In this document: piece after piece, positions 34,875 through 43,550 of the stretch
How positions within the stretch are numbered: position 1 is the stretch's first letter
Layout: each line of letters starts with the position of its first letter
Source: Legionella nagasakiensis
GTDB taxonomy: Bacteria; Pseudomonadota; Gammaproteobacteria; Legionellales; Legionellaceae
Direction: 5' to 3'
Assembly: GCF_900639915.1 (NCBI RefSeq)
Contig: NZ_CAAAID010000014.1
Location: 1-57,683, forward strand
Length of the DNA stretch: 57,683 nucleotides
Translations under genes and position numbers: made by a program
The notes under the pieces: model-generated
The model's database searches: none
Told to the model about the DNA's origin: nothing
Seen by the model: only the letters and a program-made list of their open reading frames with translations

Positions 34875-36323
34875 ATGCAAATTAAAACCATTTTGCGGTT
34901 AATTGGCTTGCTGCTTATGATCTTTAGTTTAAGTATGCTGACCCCTTTACCCATTAATTTTATGTTTCATGAACATTTTTGGGTTCCATTTGTGGCAGCA
35001 TTCCTTTGTACTGTGAGCACTGGCGCGGGCTTATGGCTCGGTTTTTATCAACACCGCCAAGAATTAAAAATTCGTGATGGCTTCCTTATCGTCGTTTTAT
35101 TTTGGTTTGTACTCTGTTTTTTTGCCTCTTTGCCGTTTTTATTTGCCCTTCATAATCATAGCATGACGGATGCATTGTTTGAGTCTGTTTCAGGCTTCAC
35201 GACGACAGGAGCTACCATCATCACTCATCTTGATGATCTGCCCCATGCGCTGTTGTATTATCGCCAACAACTACAATTTCTAGGAGGAATGGGCATCATT
35301 GTCTTGGCTGTTGCAATTTTACCCATGCTTGGTGTAGGAGGAATGCAATTATATCGTGCAGAGACCCCAGGGCCCATGAAAGAAACGAAGCTTACCCCTC
35401 GTATTGCGCAAACCGCTAAGGCATTATGGTTTATTTATTTTCTATTAACGCTGTTATGTATGCTGTGTTATTTGATTGCGGGCATGGATTGGTTCGATGC
35501 TCTGGGAGAGAGTTTTGCAACCGTATCAACGGGTGGATTCTCCATGCATGACGCCAGTTTTGCCCATTACCAAAGTAATACCATCGAACTCATCGCCTGT
35601 TTTTTTATGCTCTTAGGCAGTACTAACTTTGCCCTGCATTTTATTGCTTTAAAAAAACGCACATTAAAACATTATTGGCAGGATGAAGAATTTCGTTGTT
35701 ATATTGGTGTGTTATTTACTGCAAGTCTTATTGTAGTCATTGCGTTGGTGTGTTATGGATTTTTTGCAGCCAACCATCAAGCTGTAGTTAAAAGCCTATT
35801 TAATGTCATTTCACTGGCAACAACCACAGGTTTCATCTCTGCTCCATTTGGAACATGGCCAACGTTTGTCCCTATATTAATATTAATCTTGGCCATTATT
35901 GGTGGTTGTGCCGCGTCAACCAGTGGCGGCATTAAAATGTTAAGGGCCCTTCTTCTTTATAAGCAAAGTAAACGAGAAATGTCTCGTCTTTTACATCCAC
36001 ATGGCATCATCCCTATTAAGTTTGGCGGTCATATTTTAGCCGAGCCCATACTACAATCCATGTGGGGATTTATTTCTGTCTTCATCGCGCTATTTTTGCT
36101 ATTAATGATCGTATTTATTGCTTTAGGTAATGATTTTATTACCGCATTTTCAGCAATGACCGCCACACTCGCTAACGCTGGCGCTGGGATTGGAACGATT
36201 AGTGTTACATTTGCCGATCTCAATCTACCCAGCAAATGGCTACTCATGTTTGCCATGGTGGCCGGTCGATTGGAAATTTTTTCATTACTTATTCTATTTT
36301 CTCGTCAGTTTTGGCAAAAATAA
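34875..36323 (+). CDS. trkH: Trk potassium uptake channel TrkH
   Basis: A 482-residue inner-membrane K+ channel subunit. About ten to twelve hydrophobic helices form four M1-P-M2 repeats. The pore loops are recognisable: SVSGFTTTGATI, ATVSTGGFS, LATTTGFISAPFG and ATLANAGAGIG. The intramembrane switch region TSGGIKMLRALLL precedes the last repeats. Together with TrkA it forms a complete Trk system. It is convergent with the acyltransferase gene, 18 bp apart. Confidence 0.97.
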   Translation: MQIKTILRLIGLLLMIFSLSMLTPLPINFMFHEHFWVPFVAAFLCTVSTGAGLWLGFYQHRQELKIRDGFLIVVLFWFVLCFFASLPFLFALHNHSMTDALFESVSGFTTTGATIITHLDDLPHALLYYRQQLQFLGGMGIIVLAVAILPMLGVGGMQLYRAETPGPMKETKLTPRIAQTAKALWFIYFLLTLLCMLCYLIAGMDWFDALGESFATVSTGGFSMHDASFAHYQSNTIELIACFFMLLGSTNFALHFIALKKRTLKHYWQDEEFRCYIGVLFTASLIVVIALVCYGFFAANHQAVVKSLFNVISLATTTGFISAPFGTWPTFVPILILILAIIGGCAASTSGGIKMLRALLLYKQSKREMSRLLHPHGIIPIKFGGHILAEPILQSMWGFISVFIALFLLLMIVFIALGNDFITAFSAMTATLANAGAGIGTISVTFADLNLPSKWLLMFAMVAGRLEIFSLLILFSRQFWQK

Positions 36324-36341
36324 AAATAAGAAACCATCAAA

Positions 36342-37190
36342 CTATTCTTTTAATTTCCACCGCTTATGTAACCACAGCCATTGTTCTGGATGAGCCAGGA
36401 TAATACGCTCCAATGCACGATTATACTCTAGGGTATTGCGATAAATCGCTTCCTGAGTATTGTCATAATGTTTCCAAAAAATGGGGTCATGAAATTCTAA
36501 TACATGCTGTTTCTTACCAAGTCGATAGCCGGCAGCAGGAATCACTGGGATACCCGTATGTCTTGCAAAACTGGCTAGACTTCGATAAGTACCCGCTTTT
36601 TTGCCAAAAAATTCAACGGCTACTCCATCACGATTAACCAGTGAGGCATGCTGATCGAGAACAAAAACAACGGCATGATTTTTTTCCAGCGCGTCACATA
36701 CTTGCTGCAGAGAGTTTTTCTTAGGTATTACATTAAGGCCAGCCCGATAATATCGGCGAAACAAAATACGCTCAATAAATTTATTCCCTAATGTACGGCG
36801 AATAAAATGAAACTGCCCTTGAAATTGCTTAAAATTCAAAATACCGCCGATCGGCGCATACTCCCAGCTACCGAAATGCCCGGTGAGAATCAGAACGCCT
36901 TGGCCTTGTTCAGCAACACGCAATAAATGCTCATAACCTCGCACTTCAACCCGCTGCTGCAATTTCTTTTCATTCATAAAACGCAGCTGTATCATTTCTT
37001 TTATGGAAGTAGCAAGATGAGAATAAAAAGATTTAGCCAAATGGGTTTGCTGTTGTTTCGTTAAAAGCGTGCCAAAGACATGATTGATATTATTCATAAC
37101 AACCCGTCTACGGTAAGGCAATACGTGATATAAGATTTTTCCAGCCAACGATAAAGGCAATGCATTTATTCTTTTTGTCAGATCATTCAC
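36342..37190 (-). CDS. LpxL-family lipid A acyltransferase, LpxXL-like
   Basis: 282 residues of the lysophospholipid/lipid A acyltransferase family. The catalytic HX4E is H105-E110 in LTGHFGSWEYAP. Other motifs are QFHFIRR..GN..IERI, VFVLDQHASLVNRDGVAVEFFGKKA and PVIPAAGYRLG. It is slightly shorter than E. coli LpxL (306) and has only a weak N-terminal hydrophobic helix. It is the last gene of the five-gene overlapping lipid operon (8-bp overlap with the preceding ketosynthase-like gene). By analogy with rhizobial LpxXL, I infer that it transfers a very long acyl chain from the dedicated carrier protein to lipid A. Confidence 0.88.
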   Translation of the reverse strand: MNDLTKRINALPLSLAGKILYHVLPYRRRVVMNNINHVFGTLLTKQQQTHLAKSFYSHLATSIKEMIQLRFMNEKKLQQRVEVRGYEHLLRVAEQGQGVLILTGHFGSWEYAPIGGILNFKQFQGQFHFIRRTLGNKFIERILFRRYYRAGLNVIPKKNSLQQVCDALEKNHAVVFVLDQHASLVNRDGVAVEFFGKKAGTYRSLASFARHTGIPVIPAAGYRLGKKQHVLEFHDPIFWKHYDNTQEAIYRNTLEYNRALERIILAHPEQWLWLHKRWKLKE

Positions 37191-38463
37191 AGGCTTTAAT
37201 CACTAGGCAGGCATTTATGCTGGCATAACCACGATTAATAATCAACGCATGGGATTTATCTTCTTCCATGTCCCTCTCTGCTGACGAAATATTGAGCTGC
37301 TCACAGCCTAAAGCCGGCTTTGCAAAATTAGCGATACCAGGGATGCATTTTGCACGCAGCGCATACGTTGCCAGAACCGTATCCACAATACCTGAAGCAC
37401 AAATGGTATGTCCCATAGACCATTTAAACGCAGTGACTGGTACTTTATAGTTATCAAAAAGTGTATGAATGGCCTGAGCTTCACTGATATCTGACTTTTT
37501 GTTGCCATTTCCATGAGCAACCACTAAGCCAATATCCGTTACACTTAGCTGTTGAGCGGCCAACGTCTGATTCAGCATTGAAGCCAAATGAGTTCCTTCT
37601 GCTCCTATTGAAAACAAACCAGACGCTTCAGAAGCAGACGCTCCAGCGACGATTTCTCCATAACAAATCGCAGAACGCGCTTGTGCACTCTCTTCGCTTT
37701 CAAGTACTAAAGCTGCAGCACCTTCAGCCAGCAATGTTCCATCATGATCGTAATCAAACGGTTTCAGATGACGTGGACTGATAACACCCAACTTTTCATA
37801 ATAAAATAAGGCTTGCGGTTCTGTACCAATATCATAAGCCACAACAACAGCCCGTGCTATCTGTCCACTTTGAATGGCATGGTACGCTTCAATAATGGCT
37901 TGCATGCCTCCAACAGCATGGTTGGTTATATTATGATTTGCACCTTTAAAACCATAAGTAATTCCAGTGTAAGCCAAGACATTATTGGGCAAAATACGCA
38001 ATAGCCACATAGGATGAACTTCACTGAACAGCTGGGAAGCAAATTCCTTCATGTCACCACCAGTTTTGGCAGCCAGTGGTAAAAAATCATACTGTTGATA
38101 ATACTTATTACCCGGCGAACCAACATAAACACCTGTTTCATCATTAAATGAATTCACTAAATCTAAGGTATCGCGATAGGGAAGCAGGCAGCTATGCTCA
38201 ACCGCTTGGACCGCCGCATGAATGCCCATGGCATCTTGTCGTGAGATAACTTTCATCAATTTGCGGTCAGGAAGCATTTTAGCAGGCTGAAATTGCTTTA
38301 ACTCACCACCCAATCGATGAGTCCATGAGGACAAATCCCAATGCTTAATTTCATCAAGACCATGTTTACCGGCCAATACGGCCGCCCACGTATCATCTGC
38401 CGTGTGACCGCAGGCCGTTAAGGCACTTAAGCCAGTAATAAAAACACGTTTTTTATGACTCAT
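37183..38463 (-). CDS. Ketosynthase-like protein lacking the active-site Cys (KS-beta/CLF-like)
   Basis: 426 residues of the FabF/thiolase fold. The nucleophile position reads His182 in NITNHAVGG, where active enzymes have TACASG. The other catalytic residues are kept: His317 (VVAHGNGNKKSD), Lys347 and His352 (FKWSMGHTICASG). It cannot condense by the usual Cys mechanism. It overlaps the active ketosynthase gene by 11 bp, so a heterodimer like the KS-alpha/chain-length-factor pairs of type II polyketide synthases is likely, with this subunit setting chain length. The start is ATG 38463 (MSHKKRVFITGLSALTACG); the open frame upstream is inside the neighbouring gene. Confidence 0.9.
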   Translation of the reverse strand: MSHKKRVFITGLSALTACGHTADDTWAAVLAGKHGLDEIKHWDLSSWTHRLGGELKQFQPAKMLPDRKLMKVISRQDAMGIHAAVQAVEHSCLLPYRDTLDLVNSFNDETGVYVGSPGNKYYQQYDFLPLAAKTGGDMKEFASQLFSEVHPMWLLRILPNNVLAYTGITYGFKGANHNITNHAVGGMQAIIEAYHAIQSGQIARAVVVAYDIGTEPQALFYYEKLGVISPRHLKPFDYDHDGTLLAEGAAALVLESEESAQARSAICYGEIVAGASASEASGLFSIGAEGTHLASMLNQTLAAQQLSVTDIGLVVAHGNGNKKSDISEAQAIHTLFDNYKVPVTAFKWSMGHTICASGIVDTVLATYALRAKCIPGIANFAKPALGCEQLNISSAERDMEEDKSHALIINRGYASINACLVIKACE

Positions 38464-39757
38464 GCACTGGCCCCTCAAACTCCGGATGTTTGAATAATAA
38501 ACTGCTATTGGAACCTCCAAATCCGAATGAATTGGACAGCACCGCACCGACTGATTTTTCTCTTGGCCCCTCCACCACGTAATCCAAATCACATTCTGGA
38601 TCGGGCACGGTCAAATTTGCGGTCCCTGGAATTTTTGCATGTTGAATGGATAAAACAGATATCACCGCTTCCAAGGCACCCGCTGCCGCAATTAAATGCC
38701 CGGTTTGGCTTTTAGTAGAACTAACTGGTACTCGATAAGCATTGGTAGCAAAAACGGCCTTAATAGCGTTGGTTTCACTCAAATCATTCATTTTAGTTGA
38801 GGTGCCATGAGCATTGATATAATCCACATCGGAGTGTTTAATTCCGGCATCACGAAGCGCCTGTTGCATGGCTTGAATAGCGCCATCGCCATTCGGATGA
38901 GAATCCGTAATTCGATAAGAACTTAACGTATTGCCTTCTCCTGCCAATTCAGCGTAAATATGCGCTCCTCGGGCTTTAGCCTTGTCCCATGCCTCCAAAA
39001 TTAGGAAAGCCGCTCCTTCTCCCAGAACAAATCCGTTCCTGGTCGCATCAAAAGGACGGCTTGCCGTTTCTGGTGCATCATTATAAGTTGATAAAGCCCC
39101 TAAGAGACAAAAACTGGATAAACCCAGAGGGTTAATCATCGAATCAAAACCACCGGCAAGCATATAATCTGCATCACCGCGACGAATAGCCTGCATCGCC
39201 AAGCCCAACGCCTGTCCACCAGATGCACATGCAGTATGTACAGAGCTCGCGAAACCAGAAATTCCGAATTGCTGGATCAAAAGTGACAACCCAGAATTTG
39301 AGGTCGTTTTACCAAAATCAACTAATTTATAAAAACCACTGGCATTATTTTGTAATGCTTGCCAATTGATGTCCCCATTCAACGCACAAGTCTGTTGAAA
39401 ACGGAGCAAATAATCAAACTCAGCTGTCATCATACCGCTGCCAGTAACGACCCCCCAACGCTGGGAAGTTTGGTCATTGGGCCTGACTCCTGCATCCTCA
39501 AAGGCCTGCAATGCGGCATCTAAAGCATAAGACGTAAACGGCATGGCAAATCGCTTGTGTTTGCCAAAATTTACAGAGGGGGGAATATAGTTTTTCACCT
39601 CGGCAGCGATTCTGGTTGGAAATGCACTGGCATCAAACTGTTTAATTTCATCAATTCCAGACCGACCGGCTAATAGATTAGACCACGTTGATTGAACATC
39701 ATGACCTAACGGAGAAACTATACCTAAACCAGTCACTGCGACACGTCGCTTTTTCAT
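38453..39757 (-). CDS. Beta-ketoacyl-ACP synthase II-like, VLCFA elongation
   Basis: 434 residues of the FabF family with a full Cys-His-His triad: C177 (VHTACASGGQA), H317 (NAHGTSTKMND) and H354 (KSQTGHLIAAAG). The C-terminal NSFGFGGSN is also intact. It condenses malonyl-ACP with an acyl chain. Position in the cluster between the dehydratase (4-bp overlap) and the Cys-less partner (11-bp overlap) points to a dedicated elongation role rather than general fatty acid synthesis. The start is ATG 39757 (MKKRRVAVTGLGIVSPLG); an upstream in-frame extension lies within the dehydratase gene. Confidence 0.93.
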   Translation of the reverse strand: MKKRRVAVTGLGIVSPLGHDVQSTWSNLLAGRSGIDEIKQFDASAFPTRIAAEVKNYIPPSVNFGKHKRFAMPFTSYALDAALQAFEDAGVRPNDQTSQRWGVVTGSGMMTAEFDYLLRFQQTCALNGDINWQALQNNASGFYKLVDFGKTTSNSGLSLLIQQFGISGFASSVHTACASGGQALGLAMQAIRRGDADYMLAGGFDSMINPLGLSSFCLLGALSTYNDAPETASRPFDATRNGFVLGEGAAFLILEAWDKAKARGAHIYAELAGEGNTLSSYRITDSHPNGDGAIQAMQQALRDAGIKHSDVDYINAHGTSTKMNDLSETNAIKAVFATNAYRVPVSSTKSQTGHLIAAAGALEAVISVLSIQHAKIPGTANLTVPDPECDLDYVVEGPREKSVGAVLSNSFGFGGSNSSLLFKHPEFEGPVHES

Positions 39758-40638
39758 AGAACACCCTTTGCAGTCATAACCACGTCTAAAACACAAACTC
39801 GTCTGCCATCCACTTCACTACGATAACTTAATATCAGCTCATGCTCACACTGCTGTTTTACTTTCAAGTGACAAAATAAGGCATCCCCAGGATGAACAAA
39901 CTCATTCATTTTGATTTTACGCAGCTCCCGAACTTGATAGTTGTCTATCCACTGCGATTTTTCCAGAAACAGGCGTGCCAAATTTAGCTTGCATTCAAGC
40001 AAAACCGTCATGGGTAAAACCGGTTTATTCGGAAAATGGTCAGGAAAATAAGGTGCTTCGTAACCTATCTTTTTTTCCGCTGTAAGAGACTGTCTAGGTT
40101 GACAATCAATCAGACGGTCAAACTCAAGAGACGTTATATGACCGTTATTAATATTGAGTTGTCGATTGCGGCTTATATCTGACAATGACCACTCACCAGG
40201 GTGATTAATTTCAGCAAATTGCCGTCGCACCTCAGCGGTTTCAATAAACTCTGTCATAGGCAATAAAGGCCCTAATGCATCTTCAATGCGAAATACGATT
40301 TCATCACCAACCCGGGCAATGCTGTGATAACGTACAGCCGCATCATCCAGAGAATCAATAAATGACTCTAGTAAAATTGTTTCGCCAACATACACCGAAC
40401 GATGTACGTGAGCGCTGCCGACAATGCCCGCCACTGGCCGTTGCGTAAAGTTATTACAAACCATAACATTCCAAGCCGCCAATTGACCTAAAGATTCGCC
40501 AATTAGGGAAGGAATAAAACATAATCGGCCATGCGGATCACGGCATAAATAATGTTCATCATGTGCAATATACTTTACCCCCCTTGCCATCTGGCCAGGG
40601 GATAACTGAGTAATTCTGTCGACAAATAAAAACCGCAT
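39754..40638 (-). CDS. Double hot-dog beta-hydroxyacyl-ACP dehydratase (FabZ-like)
   Basis: 294 residues made of two FabZ/FabA-type hot-dog domains. In the first (about 1-135) the central helix FIPSLIGESLGQLAAW keeps Glu48, but there is no HFP motif. In the second (about 185-294) the FabZ signature is clear: YFPDHFPNKPVLPMTVLLE with His201 and Glu215. The halves therefore look asymmetric, with one complete site. Expected reaction: dehydration of 3-hydroxyacyl chains on the AcpXL-like carrier. It shares one base with the ACP stop (TGATG) and overlaps the ketosynthase gene by four, implying translational coupling. Confidence 0.85.
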   Translation of the reverse strand: MRFLFVDRITQLSPGQMARGVKYIAHDEHYLCRDPHGRLCFIPSLIGESLGQLAAWNVMVCNNFTQRPVAGIVGSAHVHRSVYVGETILLESFIDSLDDAAVRYHSIARVGDEIVFRIEDALGPLLPMTEFIETAEVRRQFAEINHPGEWSLSDISRNRQLNINNGHITSLEFDRLIDCQPRQSLTAEKKIGYEAPYFPDHFPNKPVLPMTVLLECKLNLARLFLEKSQWIDNYQVRELRKIKMNEFVHPGDALFCHLKVKQQCEHELILSYRSEVDGRRVCVLDVVMTAKGVL

Positions 40639-41051
40639 CAGGCCACAGTTTCAGATACTTTTTGTTCTTTCACAGCGGCAACAATGAGTTTACAAAAGGT
40701 TTCCACCGTAAAAAGCGTAGGAATCTCATTGACCTTCATATTGGTTTTAAAATATTCAGTCGGGACTTCACTCAAATAATCTTTGAGAGCACTCACCCCT
40801 TTCTCAGTTAATACACCGCCTTTTTCAAACTCATCTTCGGCCAAATTACCGCGAGCATTCTTTTCAAGTTGGCCGCGAGGAATTTTTATATCAAATTCTT
40901 TTTCCAATTGAAAAACCAGATCAAGAAAATCGATGGATTCAGCACCTAGATCACTAATTAAACGACTATTTAACGATATTTCTTCTTCATCAATAACCAA
41001 TACATCAGCAATAATTTCTCTGACTTTTGGATAAACGCTTTCTACGTTCAT
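40638..41051 (-). CDS. AcpXL-like acyl carrier protein with extended C-terminus
   Basis: 137 residues, much longer than FabB/FabF-type AcpP (about 78). The phosphopantetheine Ser39 is in SDLGAESIDFL. The following FLDLVFQLEKEFDIKIPRG resembles rhizobial AcpXL, the special carrier for very long lipid A acyl chains. An extra segment (about residues 60-110, containing LTEKGVSALKDYL and VPTEYF) separates helix III from a final helix (FTVETFCKLIVAAVKE). The start is ATG 41051 (MNVESVYPKVREII) rather than 41063. It has its own promoter at 41092-41124 and heads the operon. Confidence 0.9.
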   Translation of the reverse strand: MNVESVYPKVREIIADVLVIDEEEISLNSRLISDLGAESIDFLDLVFQLEKEFDIKIPRGQLEKNARGNLAEDEFEKGGVLTEKGVSALKDYLSEVPTEYFKTNMKVNEIPTLFTVETFCKLIVAAVKEQKVSETVA

Positions 41052-41091
41052 GGTATACCTCAAAGCTCTTTAGCACTTCAAAAATGCTCAA

Positions 41092-41124
41092 ATTATATCA
41101 TAAATTTTCAGGATGTGTCGTCAA
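41092..41124 (-). promoter_or_regulatory. Promoter of the AcpXL-like operon
   Basis: Minus strand: an extended -10 TGATATAAT (41092-41100), a perfect TATAAT with TGn, and a TTGACG (41119-41124) as a distant -35 (21 nt, or 16 nt to an overlapping TATGAT). It lies 41 bp upstream of the ACP start. Its strength suggests high constitutive expression, independent of the fabL gene upstream. The 41052-41218 gap contains nothing else recognised. Confidence 0.65.
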
Positions 41125-41218
41125 ATACTTTAAGACTGCAAAAGTATTACATTATATGCTCAACGTATGATTTTGCGCGAAAAAAATATTCAACAATTCA
41201 TTCTAATTTACCTTTTTT

Positions 41219-41974
41219 TTATCCCACAACACTATAACCTGCATCCACAAAAAGCGTGTGACCCTTAATCATTTCTGCTTCTGGCAGACACAACAAATAA
41301 ACAGCATTCGCCACATCTTGAGGGGTTAACGGGCGCGCGGACAAAGCATGAGCTTGGTACTCATCCAGTAATTGTTCTCGGTTAGGAAAATGTTTAAGAG
41401 CATCTGTATCAACAACGCCAGCAGAAACGGTATTTACACTAATACCAGCTTCAGCCAATTCAAGACTTAATGAACGTACCAAGGCTTCAAGTGCTGCTTT
41501 TGACGCCCCGATGAATGCATAATTTGGTATGGCACGGTGTGCACCAAGGCTCGATAAGGCAATAACGCGGCTACCTGGTGGCATCATGCTTCGGCCTTCA
41601 CTCACTAAATGATTCAAAGCCAAAGCATTTGTCTCTAAACACCATCGCCAATGCTTGGTCGACATGCTCATCGCTGGTTTTAATACACCACTGGCTGCAT
41701 TACTAACCAGGAAATTCAATTGATTAAAATGCGTTTTAAATTGTACAAACATGTCTTTAACGGACTGGTGATCAGCAACATTAGCTTGAATCGCAATAGC
41801 CCGTTGACCTATTTTTTGTATTTCCTCTACCATGACCATTGCTTCATCGGAGCTATTGTAGTAAATGATGGCAATATCACAGCCTTCTTGCGCCAATTTT
41901 AAGGCTGTTGCCCTGCCAATACCACGTGCGCCGCCAGTAATCATTGCTACTTTGTTTGCCAGTATTTGCTTCAT
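41219..41974 (-). CDS. fabL: Enoyl-ACP reductase FabL-like (short-chain dehydrogenase)
   Basis: 251 residues of the SDR family. The nucleotide site is TGGARGIGRA (13-22). The catalytic Tyr152 and Lys159 are spaced YX6K, the enoyl-reductase pattern, not the YX3K of FabG. Strong similarity to Bacillus FabL is visible in NAASGVLKP, the H.W...NA.AL helix and DTDALKHFPNREQLL. It should reduce 2-enoyl-ACP with NAD(P)H. It lies upstream of the lipid operon on the same strand, 167 bp from the ACP start. The start is ATG 41974 after AGAGGTGG; the GTGs upstream overlap that site. Confidence 0.9.
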   Translation of the reverse strand: MKQILANKVAMITGGARGIGRATALKLAQEGCDIAIIYYNSSDEAMVMVEEIQKIGQRAIAIQANVADHQSVKDMFVQFKTHFNQLNFLVSNAASGVLKPAMSMSTKHWRWCLETNALALNHLVSEGRSMMPPGSRVIALSSLGAHRAIPNYAFIGASKAALEALVRSLSLELAEAGISVNTVSAGVVDTDALKHFPNREQLLDEYQAHALSARPLTPQDVANAVYLLCLPEAEMIKGHTLFVDAGYSVVG

Positions 41975-42112
41975 TGGCACCACCTCTAGATTAAAAATCA
42001 GTCAAATTATCGCGATTCAATGGTTCTGTCAATTAGGTCCGAATGAAGACCTTGTTTCTAAAACACTATCTCGGTACCATCAGCACACAGTGATTACGTA
42101 GTGAAACTTCCA

Positions 42113-43468
42113 ATGAAACAACCTTGGATGAACAGTGTTCTTCCCATAGCTGCAATATTTTCATTTCGCATGCTCGGCCTATTTATGCTGATTCCAGTCT
42201 TTACCGTACTGGCCACCCAATTGCATGATGCTACACCGACTCTGATTGGTATAGCGCTTGGCAGTTACGGTTTAAGTCAGGGAATTTTACAAATGCCCTT
42301 TGGCATGCTTTCAGATTATTTTGGCAGAAAATCCATACTGACGATTGGTTTAATTCTATTTACCGCAGGTAGTTTACTTGGCGCCATGACGGATTCCATT
42401 TACGGCATGATTGCTGCACGCATCTTACAAGGCATGGGAGCCATAGGAAGTGTTTTAGTAGCTCTTCTTGCTGATCTTACTCCAGATGAGCAACGTACGA
42501 AAGCCATGGCTGTGATTGGAGCCACCATTGGAATCTCTTTCAGTCTGGCGATGATCATCAGTCCAACCATCACATCTTACTTTGGACTTTCAGGAATTTT
42601 TTATTTTACTGCTCTCCTGGCTATCATGGGTTTATTATTGCTCCACTTAGTCATCCCAACTCCGGTAAAAGAACCCTTTCATCCAGACAGTGAAACGAAT
42701 CTAGTTCTATTTAAACCGGTTATAAAAAATCGCCACTTACAACGCCTCAATGCGGGAATCTTTTTTCAGCATTTTATGCTGACATCAACCTTTTTTGCTA
42801 TCCCGATTCTATTGCAACACTATATTCTACAGGGCAAATTGTCCGAACAATGGCATTTTTATTTGCCATTAATGCTCCTATCCTTTCTGATGATGGTGCC
42901 ATTTATTTTGCTTGCAGAAAAAAAACAAAAAGTTAAGGTCATGTTCCTTGGCTCCGTCATTACTATTGCAGCAGCACAATTCTTGCTGTCTTTTATTTCC
43001 CAACATTGGGTGGGACTATGCATGCTGCTATTTATCTACTTTGTAGCGTTTAATATTCTTGAAGCCAGTTTACCCTCTCTGGTTTCAAGGCAAGCAAATG
43101 CCGAAAGCAAAGGCACCGCCATGGGTATTTATTCAAGCTGCCAATTTCTTGGTATTTTTGCCGGAGGAGCATCTGCAGGTTTTATTTATCAATTATCTGG
43201 CAATAAAGGGATATTTCTAGTCAATTCATTTCTTAGTCTACTCTGGATAATTGTTGCATTCACGATGAAACCGAATGTTTATCAAGTAACCCTCATTCTT
43301 AAATATCCTGATGCTGCAAAAGATTCGAGCCTTCTCGCTGAGAAGCTGCAAAGCTTGCCAGGTATTCTGCATGTTACTATGGCACATGAAGAAGGGGTTA
43401 TTTACTTAAAAATTGATAAAGCCAACTATCATCCCGGAAGTGCTGAAGAGATGATGAGCAGTTTATAA
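42113..43468 (+). CDS. MFS transporter, YajR-like with C-terminal YAM domain
   Basis: About 451 residues. Twelve membrane helices of the drug:H+ antiporter-1 type, with the loop 2-3 motif GMLSDYFGRKSIL and motif C-like region. The cytoplasmic C-terminal domain of about 65 residues (VTLILKYPDAA...LPGILHVTMAHEEGVIYLKID) matches the YAM domain of E. coli YajR, a ferredoxin-like module. The substrate is unknown. ATG 42113 is chosen; GTG 42101 is also possible, and neither has a clear ribosome binding site. It is divergent from fabL. Confidence 0.9.
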   Translation: MKQPWMNSVLPIAAIFSFRMLGLFMLIPVFTVLATQLHDATPTLIGIALGSYGLSQGILQMPFGMLSDYFGRKSILTIGLILFTAGSLLGAMTDSIYGMIAARILQGMGAIGSVLVALLADLTPDEQRTKAMAVIGATIGISFSLAMIISPTITSYFGLSGIFYFTALLAIMGLLLLHLVIPTPVKEPFHPDSETNLVLFKPVIKNRHLQRLNAGIFFQHFMLTSTFFAIPILLQHYILQGKLSEQWHFYLPLMLLSFLMMVPFILLAEKKQKVKVMFLGSVITIAAAQFLLSFISQHWVGLCMLLFIYFVAFNILEASLPSLVSRQANAESKGTAMGIYSSCQFLGIFAGGASAGFIYQLSGNKGIFLVNSFLSLLWIIVAFTMKPNVYQVTLILKYPDAAKDSSLLAEKLQSLPGILHVTMAHEEGVIYLKIDKANYHPGSAEEMMSSL

Positions 43469-43550
43469 ATATCTCAGATTGAACCCTACGAAATAGTCTG
43501 GGAATTATATATAATCGATTAAACTCATTTACTGATATTGGAGAAATTTT

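Noticed and set aside
37183-39757. The two ketosynthase genes as a recent duplication of fabF
   Set aside because: They differ strongly along their whole length and at the active site, so they are old, specialised paralogues.
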